A stretch of 32,641 nt of DNA from Desulfobulbaceae bacterium (GTDB lineage Bacteria; Desulfobacterota; Desulfobulbia; Desulfobulbales; Desulfocapsaceae), in contig JALSMA010000076.1 of the NCBI GenBank assembly GCA_026988015.1, positions 1-32,641 of the forward strand, written 5' to 3'. Positions 16,344-25,759 of this stretch are shown piece after piece. Both the position numbers and the translations under genes were made by a program. The notes beneath the pieces were generated by a model. It was not told where the DNA came from and ran no database searches. It saw only the letters and a program-made list of their open reading frames with translations. Each line of letters begins with the position of its first letter. Within the stretch, counting starts at the first letter, position 1.

Positions 16344-16503
16344 GTTTTTACTGCTGATTTTTTTTTTCAAACGAGTTAGAATCACGTGTTTTAGGAAACT
16401 GTTGAATAACAGTCTGAAATTATACTAAATAACAGAATAACTGTTTTTTTTTAATTTCTGTCAGGGTTACTGGCAGATCACCCACTATTTCATGGAGACC
16501 CAA

Positions 16504-18438
16504 ATGACCTTGCAACTTACTATGCAATCAAGTGAATTGTCCAGTGAGGAGTTGAGCACATTGCAGGAGATGCGTGTGCGTTGTGCTAAAAATATCCTGT
16601 TGTCCACAAGTCTGGCAGGATCTGGACATCCTGGCGGTTCGCTGTCTACTCTTGATAACCTGTTGGTGACTTATGGGTGTATGCGTCATGATGCATCCCA
16701 ACCCGACCTGGAAGAGAGGGACAGGGTCATAATGAGTATAGGCCATGTGTCTCCTGCGGTGTATGCGATCCTTGCCGAATACGGGTATTTTACAGAGGCA
16801 GATTTCCTTAGTGGATTTCGTCGTACTGGATCCGGATTTCCCGGGCATGTCGAGCGTATAGTCCCCGGTGTCGAATGGGATACCGGTAACCTTGGTCAGG
16901 GTCTTTCAACTGCCGTTGGCCTGGCACACGGGTTTAAAATCCAGAATCGCTCCAACAAGGTTATTGTTTTTATGGGTGATGGTGAGCATCAGAAGGGGCA
17001 GATCATAGAGGCCATCCGCTATGCTTCAAAATACAAATTAGATAATCTCATTGTAGTGATAGACAGAAATCATCTTCAGATCTGTGGAACGACTGAAGAG
17101 GTAATGCCACAATCCATACGATCGCTCTACTCTACAAATAACTGGGACGTTAAATATCTTGAAAATGGTCATGACTACAATGCTTATTTTCAGACCTTTT
17201 CTGAAGCGTACCTGAAAAATGATGGCGTTCCAACGGTGATAGTGTCCCGAACCATCATGAGTAAAGGCATCTCTTTCATGGAGAATATCCCTAAGTACCA
17301 CGGATCGCCGCTGGATCGCGAATCGCTTGCAAAAGCTATGAAAGAGCTTGGAGTTGAGGATGAGTTTGAAAAATGGGACGATTTACGCAAGCAACCCGTT
17401 GCCACAGCCACTATTCAGCAATACAGGGCACCCGAGGTAAGTGTATCAGGTGGGGAGCCCATCCTGTATGAGGCTGGAACCATGCTTGATAATAGATCGG
17501 CTTACGGGAGTGCTCTCCTTGGACTTGCAGAGGCCAATAATCATAATAACAATATGGTTATTGCCGGTATCTCCTGTGATCTTGAAGGTTCTGTCAAAAT
17601 GGGGGGATTTCACAAACATTCTCCTCGAGCTTATATGGAGGCAGGCATCCAGGAACACCATGCGGCCACCATGGCAGGAGGACTTGCCAGCCTGGGACTT
17701 GTTACATTCTTCAGTACCTTCGGTGCATTTGCCGTATCAGAGGTATATAATCAGAATAGATTGAATGACTTTAACCATGCCAGTGTAAAGGTGGTTGCCA
17801 CTCACGTTGGTCTGGATGTTGGTGAAGATGGACCAACGCATCAGTGTATCGACTACCTTGGTCTTTTTCGTAATTATTACAGATCATCTGTGTTCATGCC
17901 GGCAGATCCCAATCAGACTGACAGGATTATTCGCTATATAGCGACTGTACCCGGAAACGTTTTTGTTGGAATGGGGCGTTCTAAAACACCAGTTATAACA
18001 AAAGAGGACGGTTCGGTATTTTTTGACAGTGATTACACCTTCCAGGCAGGAAAAGGTGACTGGCTGCGTACAGGAACAGATGCGACCATCGTTACATATG
18101 GTGCTGTGGTTCCTGCTGTGATGGAAGCCTGGGAAATTCTTAAGGCAGATGGTCATTCTGTTGGGATTTTAAATATGGGTTCTCTTGTGCCACTTGACAA
18201 AGATGCTGTCTTACAGGCTGTTGCCACAGGAGTTGTTGTAACGGTGGAAGACCATCATGTGGAAACTGGCCTGGGGAGCATGGTCGCAACAGTCGTTGCG
18301 GAAGCAGGACAGGGAATCGCTTTTAAACGCCTGGGTGTTTCGCAGTATGGTGGTTCTGGAAAACCTGCTGATCTGTATGCCAGTCAGGGGCTTGATGCAA
18401 AATCCATTGCAGTGGCTACCAGGGAAATGCTTGAATAG
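16504..18438 (+). CDS. tkt: Transketolase
   Basis: This thiamin-diphosphate enzyme of the non-oxidative pentose phosphate pathway transfers two-carbon ketol units between sugar phosphates. Its 644 residues cover all three domains. The N-terminal part has SGHPGGS, GNLGQGLSTAVGLAHG and the ThDP motif MGDGEHQKGQ through to IDRN. The central pyrimidine-binding part has EAGIQEHHAATMAGG with the catalytic Glu, and GEDGPTHQ. The C-terminal domain starts near residue 510. Some motifs (GHVSPAVYAIL) resemble the split two-gene transketolases, here as one chain. ATG 16504 has GGAG 6 nt upstream and is preferred over an in-frame ATG at 16492. It is a single-gene unit between dusB and the terminator at 18551. 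Confidence 0.94.
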   Translation: MTLQLTMQSSELSSEELSTLQEMRVRCAKNILLSTSLAGSGHPGGSLSTLDNLLVTYGCMRHDASQPDLEERDRVIMSIGHVSPAVYAILAEYGYFTEADFLSGFRRTGSGFPGHVERIVPGVEWDTGNLGQGLSTAVGLAHGFKIQNRSNKVIVFMGDGEHQKGQIIEAIRYASKYKLDNLIVVIDRNHLQICGTTEEVMPQSIRSLYSTNNWDVKYLENGHDYNAYFQTFSEAYLKNDGVPTVIVSRTIMSKGISFMENIPKYHGSPLDRESLAKAMKELGVEDEFEKWDDLRKQPVATATIQQYRAPEVSVSGGEPILYEAGTMLDNRSAYGSALLGLAEANNHNNNMVIAGISCDLEGSVKMGGFHKHSPRAYMEAGIQEHHAATMAGGLASLGLVTFFSTFGAFAVSEVYNQNRLNDFNHASVKVVATHVGLDVGEDGPTHQCIDYLGLFRNYYRSSVFMPADPNQTDRIIRYIATVPGNVFVGMGRSKTPVITKEDGSVFFDSDYTFQAGKGDWLRTGTDATIVTYGAVVPAVMEAWEILKADGHSVGILNMGSLVPLDKDAVLQAVATGVVVTVEDHHVETGLGSMVATVVAEAGQGIAFKRLGVSQYGGSGKPADLYASQGLDAKSIAVATREMLE

Positions 18439-18458
18439 TTGCCAGAAAAAGATTCAAA

Positions 18459-18546
18459 CTTGAATCTGTGACGATTTGGTGGTTGTTTTTTTATGGGTGT
18501 AAGAAAAACAACTATCTGCATCATAAGCGAACACTCACGGATTCAG
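18459..18546 (+). repeat. Dispersed intergenic repeat, copy 4, long imperfect hairpin
   Basis: The core (18519-18546) contains GCGAACACTCACGGATTC. Its outer arm TCACGGATTCAG (18535-18546) pairs, allowing a G:T, with TTGAATCTGTGA (18460-18471). Inner arms GGTTGTTTTT (18481-18490) and AAAAACAACT (18504-18513) also pair, giving an 88-bp imperfect inverted repeat. A tight palindrome AGATTCAA-AC-TTGAATCT (18450-18467) overlaps the left arm. Confidence 0.55.
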
Positions 18547-18550
18547 AACA

Positions 18551-18590
18551 AAAAAAGGGCAGTTCCTGTAGAGGAACTGCCCTTTTTTTG
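18551..18590. terminator. Bidirectional rho-independent terminator
   Basis: A 10-bp stem GGGCAGTTCC (18557-18566) with GGAACTGCCC (18573-18582) has a 6-nt loop, flanked by A6 on the left and T7 on the right. It serves both the transketolase gene and the converging leuS-lptE pair. Confidence 0.93.
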
Positions 18591-18608
18591 TTCTTTTATC
18601 TTCTCTTT

Positions 18609-19139
18609 TCAGGAGTCTTGCTTTGCAAGAATACCCAATGTCTTCAAGTAAATTTTTTCTGAAAGGTCGTCGATGATGACTCCAAGTGCTTTTTTCTCAT
18701 TGTCTGAATTTTCAGATGAAGTGGCTCCCACCTTATACTCTTCCGTCCATACTTCGTTACCAACTTCCAACAGCACCTTACCTGTGTCGATATCTTTGAG
18801 GATGTATCGGACAGTCAGGAGCAGTTTGACTTCAGTTGCATCATTTCCTGCACCATAGGAAAGACTTGGCAGGTCAATGGATATGATTTCACCTGCCAGA
18901 ATGAGGTTGGCACCTTGCTTTTGTTTGGTGACTTTAATGCTACCGGATTTCTGATACCAGCTGGTCAGAGACTGGTAGATTTTGGCATCAAGCAGAAGGT
19001 CATTGGTTCGGTTATGCCAGGTGGTAATATAAAGCGAACGGTCAGAACCTGAGTAGACATATGGATTATGGTATCCACAGGAAGTCAGGAAGAACCCTAA
19101 TACAATTACACAGGTGATCAGATATGTTCTTATTTTCAA
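18609..19139 (-). CDS. lptE: LPS-assembly lipoprotein LptE
   Basis: LptE is the outer-membrane lipoprotein that plugs LptD and helps place lipopolysaccharide in the outer leaflet. This 176-residue version has a lipoprotein signal with lipobox LTSC (Cys21), then the GYH start typical of LptE/RlpB and an alpha/beta fold with TTWHNRT and a long C-terminal helix. Its place immediately after leuS is the conserved order in many Proteobacteria. I chose TTG 19139 because GGAG lies 7 nt upstream. The frame also opens at a TTG at 19154, without a ribosome binding site. The leuS-lptE gap is about 75 nt. Confidence 0.85.
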   Translation of the reverse strand: MKIRTYLITCVIVLGFFLTSCGYHNPYVYSGSDRSLYITTWHNRTNDLLLDAKIYQSLTSWYQKSGSIKVTKQKQGANLILAGEIISIDLPSLSYGAGNDATEVKLLLTVRYILKDIDTGKVLLEVGNEVWTEEYKVGATSSENSDNEKKALGVIIDDLSEKIYLKTLGILAKQDS

Positions 19140-19213
19140 TTTTTTGCTCCGCAAATGATAAATAGATGATAAATATGATCAAATAACCATGTATTTCAGA
19201 AAAGATGTTAGCC

Positions 19214-21712
19214 TCAAATTACAATATTAACAAGTTTCTTCTTTACAACAATAACTTTTTTGATGCTTTCTCCAGCAATAAACTTCTGAACATTCTCATC
19301 TTTCAGGGCGAGTTGCTCAAGGCTTGCGTCATCAATGTCCGGTTCAACTTGCATTCTTGAGCGAACCTTGCCCTTTACTTGAATAACTATTGTAAGCATA
19401 TCTTCTTTTGCTGCCTCTTCATCCCATGACGGCCAGCCATTTTTTTCTATGGACTCATTATGGTGGATGATGGCCCAGAGTTCGGCACAAAAATGAGGAA
19501 CCATTGGACAGAGCAGGAGGAGCATTGTGTTAACAGCTTCTGCTACCACAGCAGGTCCCGGCGCATCTTTTTTGCTGTTGAGGGAAGAAAGGGTGTTAAA
19601 GAGTTCCATTACTGCACTGATGGCAGTGTTGAAATGGAAATTGTTTTCTATATTGCCGGTGACTTTTTTTATTGTCTGATGGGTCTTTCTGTGTAGTTCT
19701 CGTTCTGTATTACCAAGAGAAGAGCCATTTATTTCAGCATCCGTTATCAATATATCTTTATGGGCCTGAACAAATCTGAAAATTCTATTGAGAAAACGAA
19801 AGCAGCCTTCAACACCTTTTGAGTTCCATTCGAGATCTTTTTCGGGTGGGGCTGCAAACAGGGAAAAGAGACGAGTGGTATCTGCGCCGTATTCATTTAT
19901 GAGATCACTGGGATCAACAACATTTCCTTTGGATTTAGACATCTTTGAACCGTCTTTAATGACCATTCCCTGGGTGAGTAGGTTGGTGAATGGTTCGTCA
20001 ATTTCAAGATATCCGAGATCGCGGAGTACTTTAGTGAAAAAACGGGAATACAACAGGTGGAGGATGGCATGTTCGACTCCTCCAATATACTGGTCAACGG
20101 GAAGCCAGTGAGAGGCCTCTTTTTTGTTTAACGGTGCTTTGGTGAAACGGGGGCTGGCATACCTGGCAAAATACCATGATGACTCAACAAAGGTATCCAT
20201 AGTATCTGTTTCTCTTTTTGCATCACCCCCACACTGAGGACAGCTGGTATTGAAGAAGGCAGGACGTTGATGTAAAGGTGCACAGTCACTTTTCTGGGAT
20301 TCCCGATCTTCTGGAAGCGTAACAGGGAGCTGGTCGACTGGTACAGGTTGGGTCCCGCATTTCTCACAGTAAATCATGGGAATAGGAGCCCCCCAATAGC
20401 GCTGCCTGGATATTCCCCAGTCGCGAAGACGATATGTTATGTGGGCATCACCTATATTTTCTGTCCTGGCAAATTGAATGATGGCCTGTTTGGCCTTAAT
20501 AGAATCCTGGCCGGTGAATTTTCCTGAATCAACAAGTACCCCGGGTAGTGTCGAGGCCTCCTCCATACTGGCTCCATCGAATCTACAGTCCGGGGGAATA
20601 ACTACAGCTTTAACAGGGAGCTTGTATTTCTTTGCGAACTCGAAATCACGCTGATCATGTGCAGGAACTGCCATAACAGCACCAGTGCCGTATGCCATGA
20701 GGACAAAATTTGCGACAAAGATGGGGACTCTTTCACCATTAAATGGGTTAATGCAATAACAGCCGGTGGCAACACCCTCTTTCTCCACAACATCCTGATT
20801 TGACTGTTGCTGTTTTTCTTTTATAATTCTATTGCTGAAGGCAGTGATTTCATCTTGCCGGGGATTGTTAATAAGCAGGGTTTTTAACAGAGGGTGTTCA
20901 GGGGCTATGGACATGAATGTCACCCCGAATATGGTGTCAGGTCTTGTGGTGAATATGGATAATTTTTCTTTACCGTCAAAACCCTCGACTTCAAAATCAC
21001 ACTGAAGACCGGTGGACTTTCCTATCCAGTTCCGTTGCATGGTAACAACTTTTTCAGGCCACCCATCCAGTTTGTCGAGGTCATCGAGAAGTTCCTCGGC
21101 ATAATCGGTGATTTTGAAAAACCAGCCTTTCATTTCACGGGCTTCAACCAATTGATCACATCGCCAGCAGGCCCCCTCTATCACCTGTTCATTTGCCAGA
21201 ACAGTATGGCAGGGTTCACACCAGTTAACAGTGGTTGTCTTCTGGTAAACCAGCCCTTTTTCATACATCTCAAGAAAAATTTGCTGTTCCCATTTATAGT
21301 ACTCGGGGTTGCAAGTGGCTATTTCACGATCCCAATCATAGGACAGCCCAAGGTGACGAAGCTGATCCCTCATGTAATCAATGTTATCGTAGGTCCAGCG
21401 GGCAGGGTGGGTGTTATTTTTTATGGCAGCGTTCTCAGCCGGCAGTCCAAAGGAATCCCAGCCCATGGGGTGAAGTACGCTGTATCCCCTGAGGCGTTTG
21501 TAGCGTGCGACAACATCTCCAATGGAGTAGTTACGCACATGGCCCATGTGAATCCGACCTGATGGATAGGGAAACATCTCCAAAACGTAATATTTTTTCT
21601 GGTCACTATTCATGGCAACCCGGTAGGTTGCATTGTCGAGCCAGTGATTCTGCCATTTGTTCTCTATGGCTTTGAAGTCATAAAGTGTTTGCGGTTGTTC
21701 ATGTGCAGCCAT
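19214..21712 (-). CDS. leuS: Leucyl-tRNA synthetase
   Basis: This class Ia aminoacyl-tRNA synthetase charges tRNA-Leu. At 832 residues it is full length. The HIGH-type motif is SGRIHMGHVRNYSIGD. A zinc-binding cysteine set is visible (CEPCHTVLANEQV, then CWRC). The CP1 editing domain includes FTTRPDTIFGVTFM and YGTGAVMAVPAHDQRD. A second Cys group (CEKC, CPQCGG) follows, and the catalytic loop is SKMSKSKGNVVDP. The helical anticodon domain and C-terminal tRNA-binding domain follow. I chose ATG 21712 because GAGG lies about 10 nt upstream. An ATG at 21727 has none. The 237-bp region upstream, after dnaB, has only a bulged ATACGACG/CGTCATCGTAT hairpin (about 21876-21902). Confidence 0.97.
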   Translation of the reverse strand: MAAHEQPQTLYDFKAIENKWQNHWLDNATYRVAMNSDQKKYYVLEMFPYPSGRIHMGHVRNYSIGDVVARYKRLRGYSVLHPMGWDSFGLPAENAAIKNNTHPARWTYDNIDYMRDQLRHLGLSYDWDREIATCNPEYYKWEQQIFLEMYEKGLVYQKTTTVNWCEPCHTVLANEQVIEGACWRCDQLVEAREMKGWFFKITDYAEELLDDLDKLDGWPEKVVTMQRNWIGKSTGLQCDFEVEGFDGKEKLSIFTTRPDTIFGVTFMSIAPEHPLLKTLLINNPRQDEITAFSNRIIKEKQQQSNQDVVEKEGVATGCYCINPFNGERVPIFVANFVLMAYGTGAVMAVPAHDQRDFEFAKKYKLPVKAVVIPPDCRFDGASMEEASTLPGVLVDSGKFTGQDSIKAKQAIIQFARTENIGDAHITYRLRDWGISRQRYWGAPIPMIYCEKCGTQPVPVDQLPVTLPEDRESQKSDCAPLHQRPAFFNTSCPQCGGDAKRETDTMDTFVESSWYFARYASPRFTKAPLNKKEASHWLPVDQYIGGVEHAILHLLYSRFFTKVLRDLGYLEIDEPFTNLLTQGMVIKDGSKMSKSKGNVVDPSDLINEYGADTTRLFSLFAAPPEKDLEWNSKGVEGCFRFLNRIFRFVQAHKDILITDAEINGSSLGNTERELHRKTHQTIKKVTGNIENNFHFNTAISAVMELFNTLSSLNSKKDAPGPAVVAEAVNTMLLLLCPMVPHFCAELWAIIHHNESIEKNGWPSWDEEAAKEDMLTIVIQVKGKVRSRMQVEPDIDDASLEQLALKDENVQKFIAGESIKKVIVVKKKLVNIVI

Positions 21713-21964
21713 GGAGTGCAGCCTCATACGGTATTACTTGATGATTTGCAGGATACAAAGAGTGATGGTGTAGTAAGAACTCTTTACCTGATTTTTTGCT
21801 TCGGATTCTCTACCATTACGACTTACTACCCCTGGCATGCGACAAAAAAACATAGATACTTGAATTGCCTCGAATACGACGTCTTTATTTCGTCATCGTA
21901 TGATTTGGGGCTTTCAGGTGTTTGTTGTTAATGTCCGAGTGAAAAATACTACACGGGGCAGATA

Positions 21965-23356
21965 TTATTCAGCTTGAAAGGCATCAGGTTCATCAAAGGC
22001 ACTAAGGTTTTCAAACATAGTGAACTCTTTTATGAAAGTCAATCTGACAGTACCTGTCGGGCCGTTTCTCTGCTTGCCAATGATAATCTCGGCAATACCG
22101 AGGTTTGGGTTGTCCTCAGCCTTGTTATACACTTCGTCACGATAAATGAAGCAGATAACATCTGCGTCCTGTTCAATGGCCCCAGATTCACGAAGATCAG
22201 ACATCATTGGACGTTTATCGGTTCTACTTTCCAGGCTTCGGTTAAGCTGGGAAAGGGCAATGACGGGAACTTTTAGTTCTTTAGCCATGGCCTTCAATGA
22301 TCTGGATATTTCACTTATTTCCTGAGTCCTGTTTTCGCTGGAATTACGACCTCTCATCAATTGGAGATAATCAACTATTATCATGCCTAGTGGAAATTGT
22401 GCAGCAAGTCTACGGACCTTGGCACGCATCTCAAGGACAGAGATCGCCGGGGTGTCGTCAATATACATTGGTGCCTCAGTCAGCATACCAACGGCTCTGG
22501 TTAATTTTGGCCAATCATCATCGTGGAGTTTTCCGGTTCGTACCCTTTGTGAATCAATGTGTCCGGCTGAGCAAAGAAGGCGCATTGCCAGTTGTTCTTT
22601 GGACATCTCCAGACTGAAGATAGCAACTCCTGTTTTATCAAGCAGGGCTGCGTTCTGAGCAATGTTCATGGCAAAAGCAGTTTTTCCCATGGAGGGGCGA
22701 CCTGCAAGGATGATCAGGTCAGATGGCTGGAGGCCGGCTGTCATCTTGTCAAGCTCTCCAAATCCTGTGGGAACACCAGTGATCATTTCTTTTCGTTTGT
22801 AGAGCTGTTCTACAGTTTCAAAGGCATCAGGGATAATATTTTTTAAGGGGGTGAAGCTTTTGTCGGATTTACTTCTGGCAATCTCAAATATAGACTGTTC
22901 AGCTTCGTCTACCAGAGTGTCAATATCTCCCTGCTCCTCATAACATCTGCTGGCTATTTCGGTGTTTACATTGATGAGATTGCGGAGGACTGCTTTCTGC
23001 CTGATAATTTTAGCATAGTGAAAGAGGTTGGCTGTTACAGGGACAATGGAGGTGAGGGTGGCAAGGTATGCAACACCACCTGCATCATCAAGCTGATTTT
23101 GATCTTTTAATTGATTTGAAACTGTTATGATATCCTGGGGTTCATTTTTTTCAAAAAGAACAACCATGGCTTCAAAAATAAGCTTGTGGTTGTCTTTATA
23201 AAAATCATTACTGACCAGGAGTTCAAGAACAGCAGAAAGGGAATGGTCGGATAGCAGAATAGTACCGAGTACAGATTGCTCAGCTTCCACATTTTGTGGA
23301 GGCATTCTTCCAGCGTTAACTTTGGCAGGAGAAGAATCTGGTGATGGTATATTCAT
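21965..23356 (-). CDS. dnaB: Replicative DNA helicase DnaB
   Basis: DnaB is the hexameric 5'-3' helicase of the replication fork. This 463-residue protein has the N-terminal primase-interacting helical domain (PPQNVEAEQSVLGTILL, about 18-120), a linker helix, and the RecA-like motor with Walker A GRPSMGKTAFAMN, Walker B MIIVDYLQLM, and RQNGPTGT-type C-terminal residues (GKQRNGPTGTVRL). No intein is present. The gene is last in the rpsF-rpsR-yybS-rplI-dnaB cluster, a conserved order. There is no clear Shine-Dalgarno sequence, and a long hairpin lies 36 nt upstream, so its expression may be set apart from the ribosomal genes. Confidence 0.97.
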   Translation of the reverse strand: MNIPSPDSSPAKVNAGRMPPQNVEAEQSVLGTILLSDHSLSAVLELLVSNDFYKDNHKLIFEAMVVLFEKNEPQDIITVSNQLKDQNQLDDAGGVAYLATLTSIVPVTANLFHYAKIIRQKAVLRNLINVNTEIASRCYEEQGDIDTLVDEAEQSIFEIARSKSDKSFTPLKNIIPDAFETVEQLYKRKEMITGVPTGFGELDKMTAGLQPSDLIILAGRPSMGKTAFAMNIAQNAALLDKTGVAIFSLEMSKEQLAMRLLCSAGHIDSQRVRTGKLHDDDWPKLTRAVGMLTEAPMYIDDTPAISVLEMRAKVRRLAAQFPLGMIIVDYLQLMRGRNSSENRTQEISEISRSLKAMAKELKVPVIALSQLNRSLESRTDKRPMMSDLRESGAIEQDADVICFIYRDEVYNKAEDNPNLGIAEIIIGKQRNGPTGTVRLTFIKEFTMFENLSAFDEPDAFQAE

Positions 23357-23390
23357 GGCAACAAGACAGACTGGAACTCAAAGTACAAAA

Positions 23391-23436
23391 GACAACACAC
23401 TGTTCAGGAGTTATTTGTCCTGAACAGTGTGTTGTT
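23391..23436 (-). terminator. Long perfect hairpin between rplI and dnaB
   Basis: An 18-bp perfect stem (ACAACACACTGTTCAGGA, 23392-23409, with its complement, 23418-23435) has an 8-nt loop. On the minus strand it is followed by TCTTTTGTACTTT, only a partial U-run. It may be a leaky terminator, a processing site or an mRNA-stabilising stem that adjusts dnaB relative to rplI. Confidence 0.65.
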
Positions 23437-23490
23437 GATATTCAGGATAGGACTCCTGAAAAACGGTTAGAAACAGAGGGGAAGGAAAGG

Positions 23491-23955
23491 TTACGCCTCT
23501 TCTGTTTCAACAAGTGGAACAACTGCTATGGTGATATCGGTGGTGGTCTGAAAACCAACTTTGATGGTAATACTGCTCTCCCCCAGCTCCTTGATTGGAT
23601 CTTGGAGAAGGATGTTTTTCTTATCAATTGCAACACCAGTGTCTTCCTCAAGTTTGGCTGCAATATCACTTGATGTGACGGAGCCAAAAAGTCGCTCCTC
23701 GTCGCCTGTGAGCATGGCAATGCTTATAGTGGTACCGGCAAGTTTTTTTGCAAGTACCTCAGCAGCTTTTGTCTCTGCTTCTATGCGGGCCTTGATTTCA
23801 GCCTGGTTTTTCTCAAAAATGGCAATATTTGACGCATTTGCGGCAACTGCCTTTTGCTGAGGAAGAAGGTAGTTGCGCCCGTATCCGGGTTTAACCTTTA
23901 CGATATCGCCTTCCCTGCCAAGGGTGTCGATAGTCTCTCTTAAAATAACTTCCAT
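23491..23955 (-). CDS. rplI: 50S ribosomal protein L9
   Basis: L9 binds 23S rRNA at the base of the L1 stalk. The 154-residue protein has the N-terminal domain (MEVILRETIDTLGREGDIVKVKPGYGRNYLLPQQKAV), a long central helix rich in Ala, Glu and Lys (about 42-76), and the C-terminal domain (TGDEERLFGSVTSSDIA). AAGGAG lies 8 nt before the ATG. It sits between yybS and dnaB in the conserved cluster. Confidence 0.97.
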   Translation of the reverse strand: MEVILRETIDTLGREGDIVKVKPGYGRNYLLPQQKAVAANASNIAIFEKNQAEIKARIEAETKAAEVLAKKLAGTTISIAMLTGDEERLFGSVTSSDIAAKLEEDTGVAIDKKNILLQDPIKELGESSITIKVGFQTTTDITIAVVPLVETEEA

Positions 23956-24018
23956 TGTGATCTCCTTAACATCGTTCGTATGACAATCAGGTTTCTGGTG
24001 CTGATCATCTATAATTAT

Positions 24019-24987
24019 TTATATGTCAGTTTCCTGTTCGGAACTATTTAAACGTCTTAAATCTGTCCACACATCAGCAACCCCGAGTATCCCAAGTAGA
24101 ATAACCCCGAAGGTCTGAAAAAAGAGCAGGACATAAATCAATATTCTCAAAAAAAGTGGCACGCTCCATTTTGAAAAATAAAAGAGCATTATTGCCATGC
24201 CCTGAAAACAATACATCAGAGTAGTAACCATGAGGACATTGATTGAGATAGTGCTGGCCGGTTCTATCTGTAAAACAACAAAAATTGCAGATCCAATAAA
24301 GAACCATACAAATTTTTCAGGTAGTGTCCAGAATTTATAATCTGGCCACGGCCCGGCACCGGTATTTTTATAAAGCATCTTATTACCGACTGCCATGGTA
24401 AACCAGGTGATCAGCAAAGTGATACAGATAAGTATACCCGGCATTACCCTAGGGGTCCATATCTTCATCTGAGTAAAAGTCTGTTCAAGCAGGTAAAGTG
24501 TGTCTGCAGGAACAGAGCTGTTCATCTTGTAATAAGCAATGGCCTCATCCATCCCCTGATTAAGTGAGCTGATCAGAAGGGTATAAGGGTGCTGTTCCAT
24601 GCCAAAAGTCAGGATTGTTGTTACCAGCAACCATGAACCGGCGAGAGTTACGGCACCCTTAACGCCTGAAGCCAAAAGCGAATCCTCTTTTCGGGCAGAT
24701 TCGGATAGAATAAAACCGACAGGGATCAGTGTAATAGAAAACAGCAGCTGTTCGAAAATTTGAAAAGCCAGTCCTCCTATACATGCAAGGATACATCCAA
24801 ACAGGATATATTTTTGGCCACTGTCCTTCCCGTATCGCAGTAGGTAGTAGAAAACCAGCAGGGGCAGGAGCCCGTGGACCCAACCAAATATAGTCCCTAA
24901 AACACCAGGGAGCAGGATAACTGTTGCGACCAGTAATATGTGTTGAATATGTTTCTGGTCATCTGGTCGATTTTCTTCGCTGCTCAC
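24019..24987 (-). CDS. YybS-like DUF2232 integral membrane protein
   Basis: This 322-residue membrane protein has about eight predicted transmembrane segments and a short charged N-terminus. It matches the DUF2232/YybS type encoded between rpsR and rplI in many Gram-positive and delta-proteobacterial genomes, where its position is well conserved but its role is not established. It starts with GTG at 24987, with AGGG about 9 nt upstream. The gap from the rpsR stop is 23 nt. I cannot assign a substrate or activity. Confidence 0.8.
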   Translation of the reverse strand: MSSEENRPDDQKHIQHILLVATVILLPGVLGTIFGWVHGLLPLLVFYYLLRYGKDSGQKYILFGCILACIGGLAFQIFEQLLFSITLIPVGFILSESARKEDSLLASGVKGAVTLAGSWLLVTTILTFGMEQHPYTLLISSLNQGMDEAIAYYKMNSSVPADTLYLLEQTFTQMKIWTPRVMPGILICITLLITWFTMAVGNKMLYKNTGAGPWPDYKFWTLPEKFVWFFIGSAIFVVLQIEPASTISINVLMVTTLMYCFQGMAIMLFYFSKWSVPLFLRILIYVLLFFQTFGVILLGILGVADVWTDLRRLNSSEQETDI

Positions 24988-25010
24988 TGATTATAACCCT
25001 TTAGAGGAAA

Positions 25011-25250
25011 TCACCTTTGGGTGGTTCCTGAATAAGGAAGCAGTGCTATCTGGCGGGCACGCTTAATTGCTTCACAGAGCTGTCTCTGGTGAGAAGCACA
25101 CGTTCCGTAGATACGGCGTGGAATAATTTTTCCACGTTCTGTTACAAAATTACGAAGGGTTTTGGGGTCTTTGTAATCAATGGTAACTTCCTTATCAGTA
25201 CAAAAACGGCAAACTCTTTTTCTTTGAAAAATTCTTTTTTTAGGTGGCAT
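25011..25250 (-). CDS. rpsR: 30S ribosomal protein S18
   Basis: S18 pairs with S6 on the 16S rRNA platform. The 79-residue protein has a CRFC motif near the N-terminus, [37 protein letters not shown] and a basic C-terminus. I prefer ATG 25250, with AGGAG 7 nt upstream. An in-frame ATG at 25274 would add 8 residues and lacks that site. It follows rpsF closely. Confidence 0.97.
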   Translation of the reverse strand: MPPKKRIFQRKRVCRFCTDKEVTIDYKDPKTLRNFVTERGKIIPRRIYGTCASHQRQLCEAIKRARQIALLPYSGTTQR

Positions 25251-25283
25251 TCGTGTTCTCCTGGGCGGAATCAATCCGTATGA

Positions 25284-25733
25284 TTACTGTACTGACTCCT
25301 TGTCAGTAGCTTCTTTTTTGGGAGCTGCTTCTTTTGTTTCAGCCTGCTCTGCTTCCTGTCTGCTGGCTTCCTCTTCAGCTTCGGCGGCAGCAATAACAGC
25401 GGCCTCATACTCGCCGCGTGCGGCAGCGATTCCGTCAGAATCAATGGAGTCTTCAAGCTTGACAGTCATGTACTTCATAACAGATTCATCAATTCTGAAT
25501 TTACGTTCCATCTCTGAGACATTTGCAGGTGAGGTCGCATAGTCACAGTATACATAATATCCCTGAGTTTCTTTCTGGATAAGATAGGCAAGAGTTTTCA
25601 TGCCCCACTGGTCAAGAGATATGACCTGCCCGCCATCCGTGGCGATGATTGTGTTTGCATTGTCAATTACAGCTGTAATCTCTTCCTCACTCAATGTGGG
25701 GCGAAGAATGTAGATTGTTTCATACCTGCGCAT
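25284..25733 (-). CDS. rpsF: 30S ribosomal protein S6
   Basis: S6 is a 16S rRNA platform protein that binds as a heterodimer with S18. The core (MRRYETIYILRPTLSEEEI through MKYMTVKLE, residues 1-100) is typical. The C-terminus from about residue 108 to 149 is a long Ala/Glu/Lys-rich low-complexity tail, longer than most S6 proteins. AGGAGG lies 5 nt before the ATG. It is the first gene of the rpsF-rpsR-yybS-rplI-dnaB cluster. Confidence 0.97.
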   Translation of the reverse strand: MRRYETIYILRPTLSEEEITAVIDNANTIIATDGGQVISLDQWGMKTLAYLIQKETQGYYVYCDYATSPANVSEMERKFRIDESVMKYMTVKLEDSIDSDGIAAARGEYEAAVIAAAEAEEEASRQEAEQAETKEAAPKKEATDKESVQ

Positions 25734-25759
25734 AAGTTCCTCCTCGTGGACTCATGATA

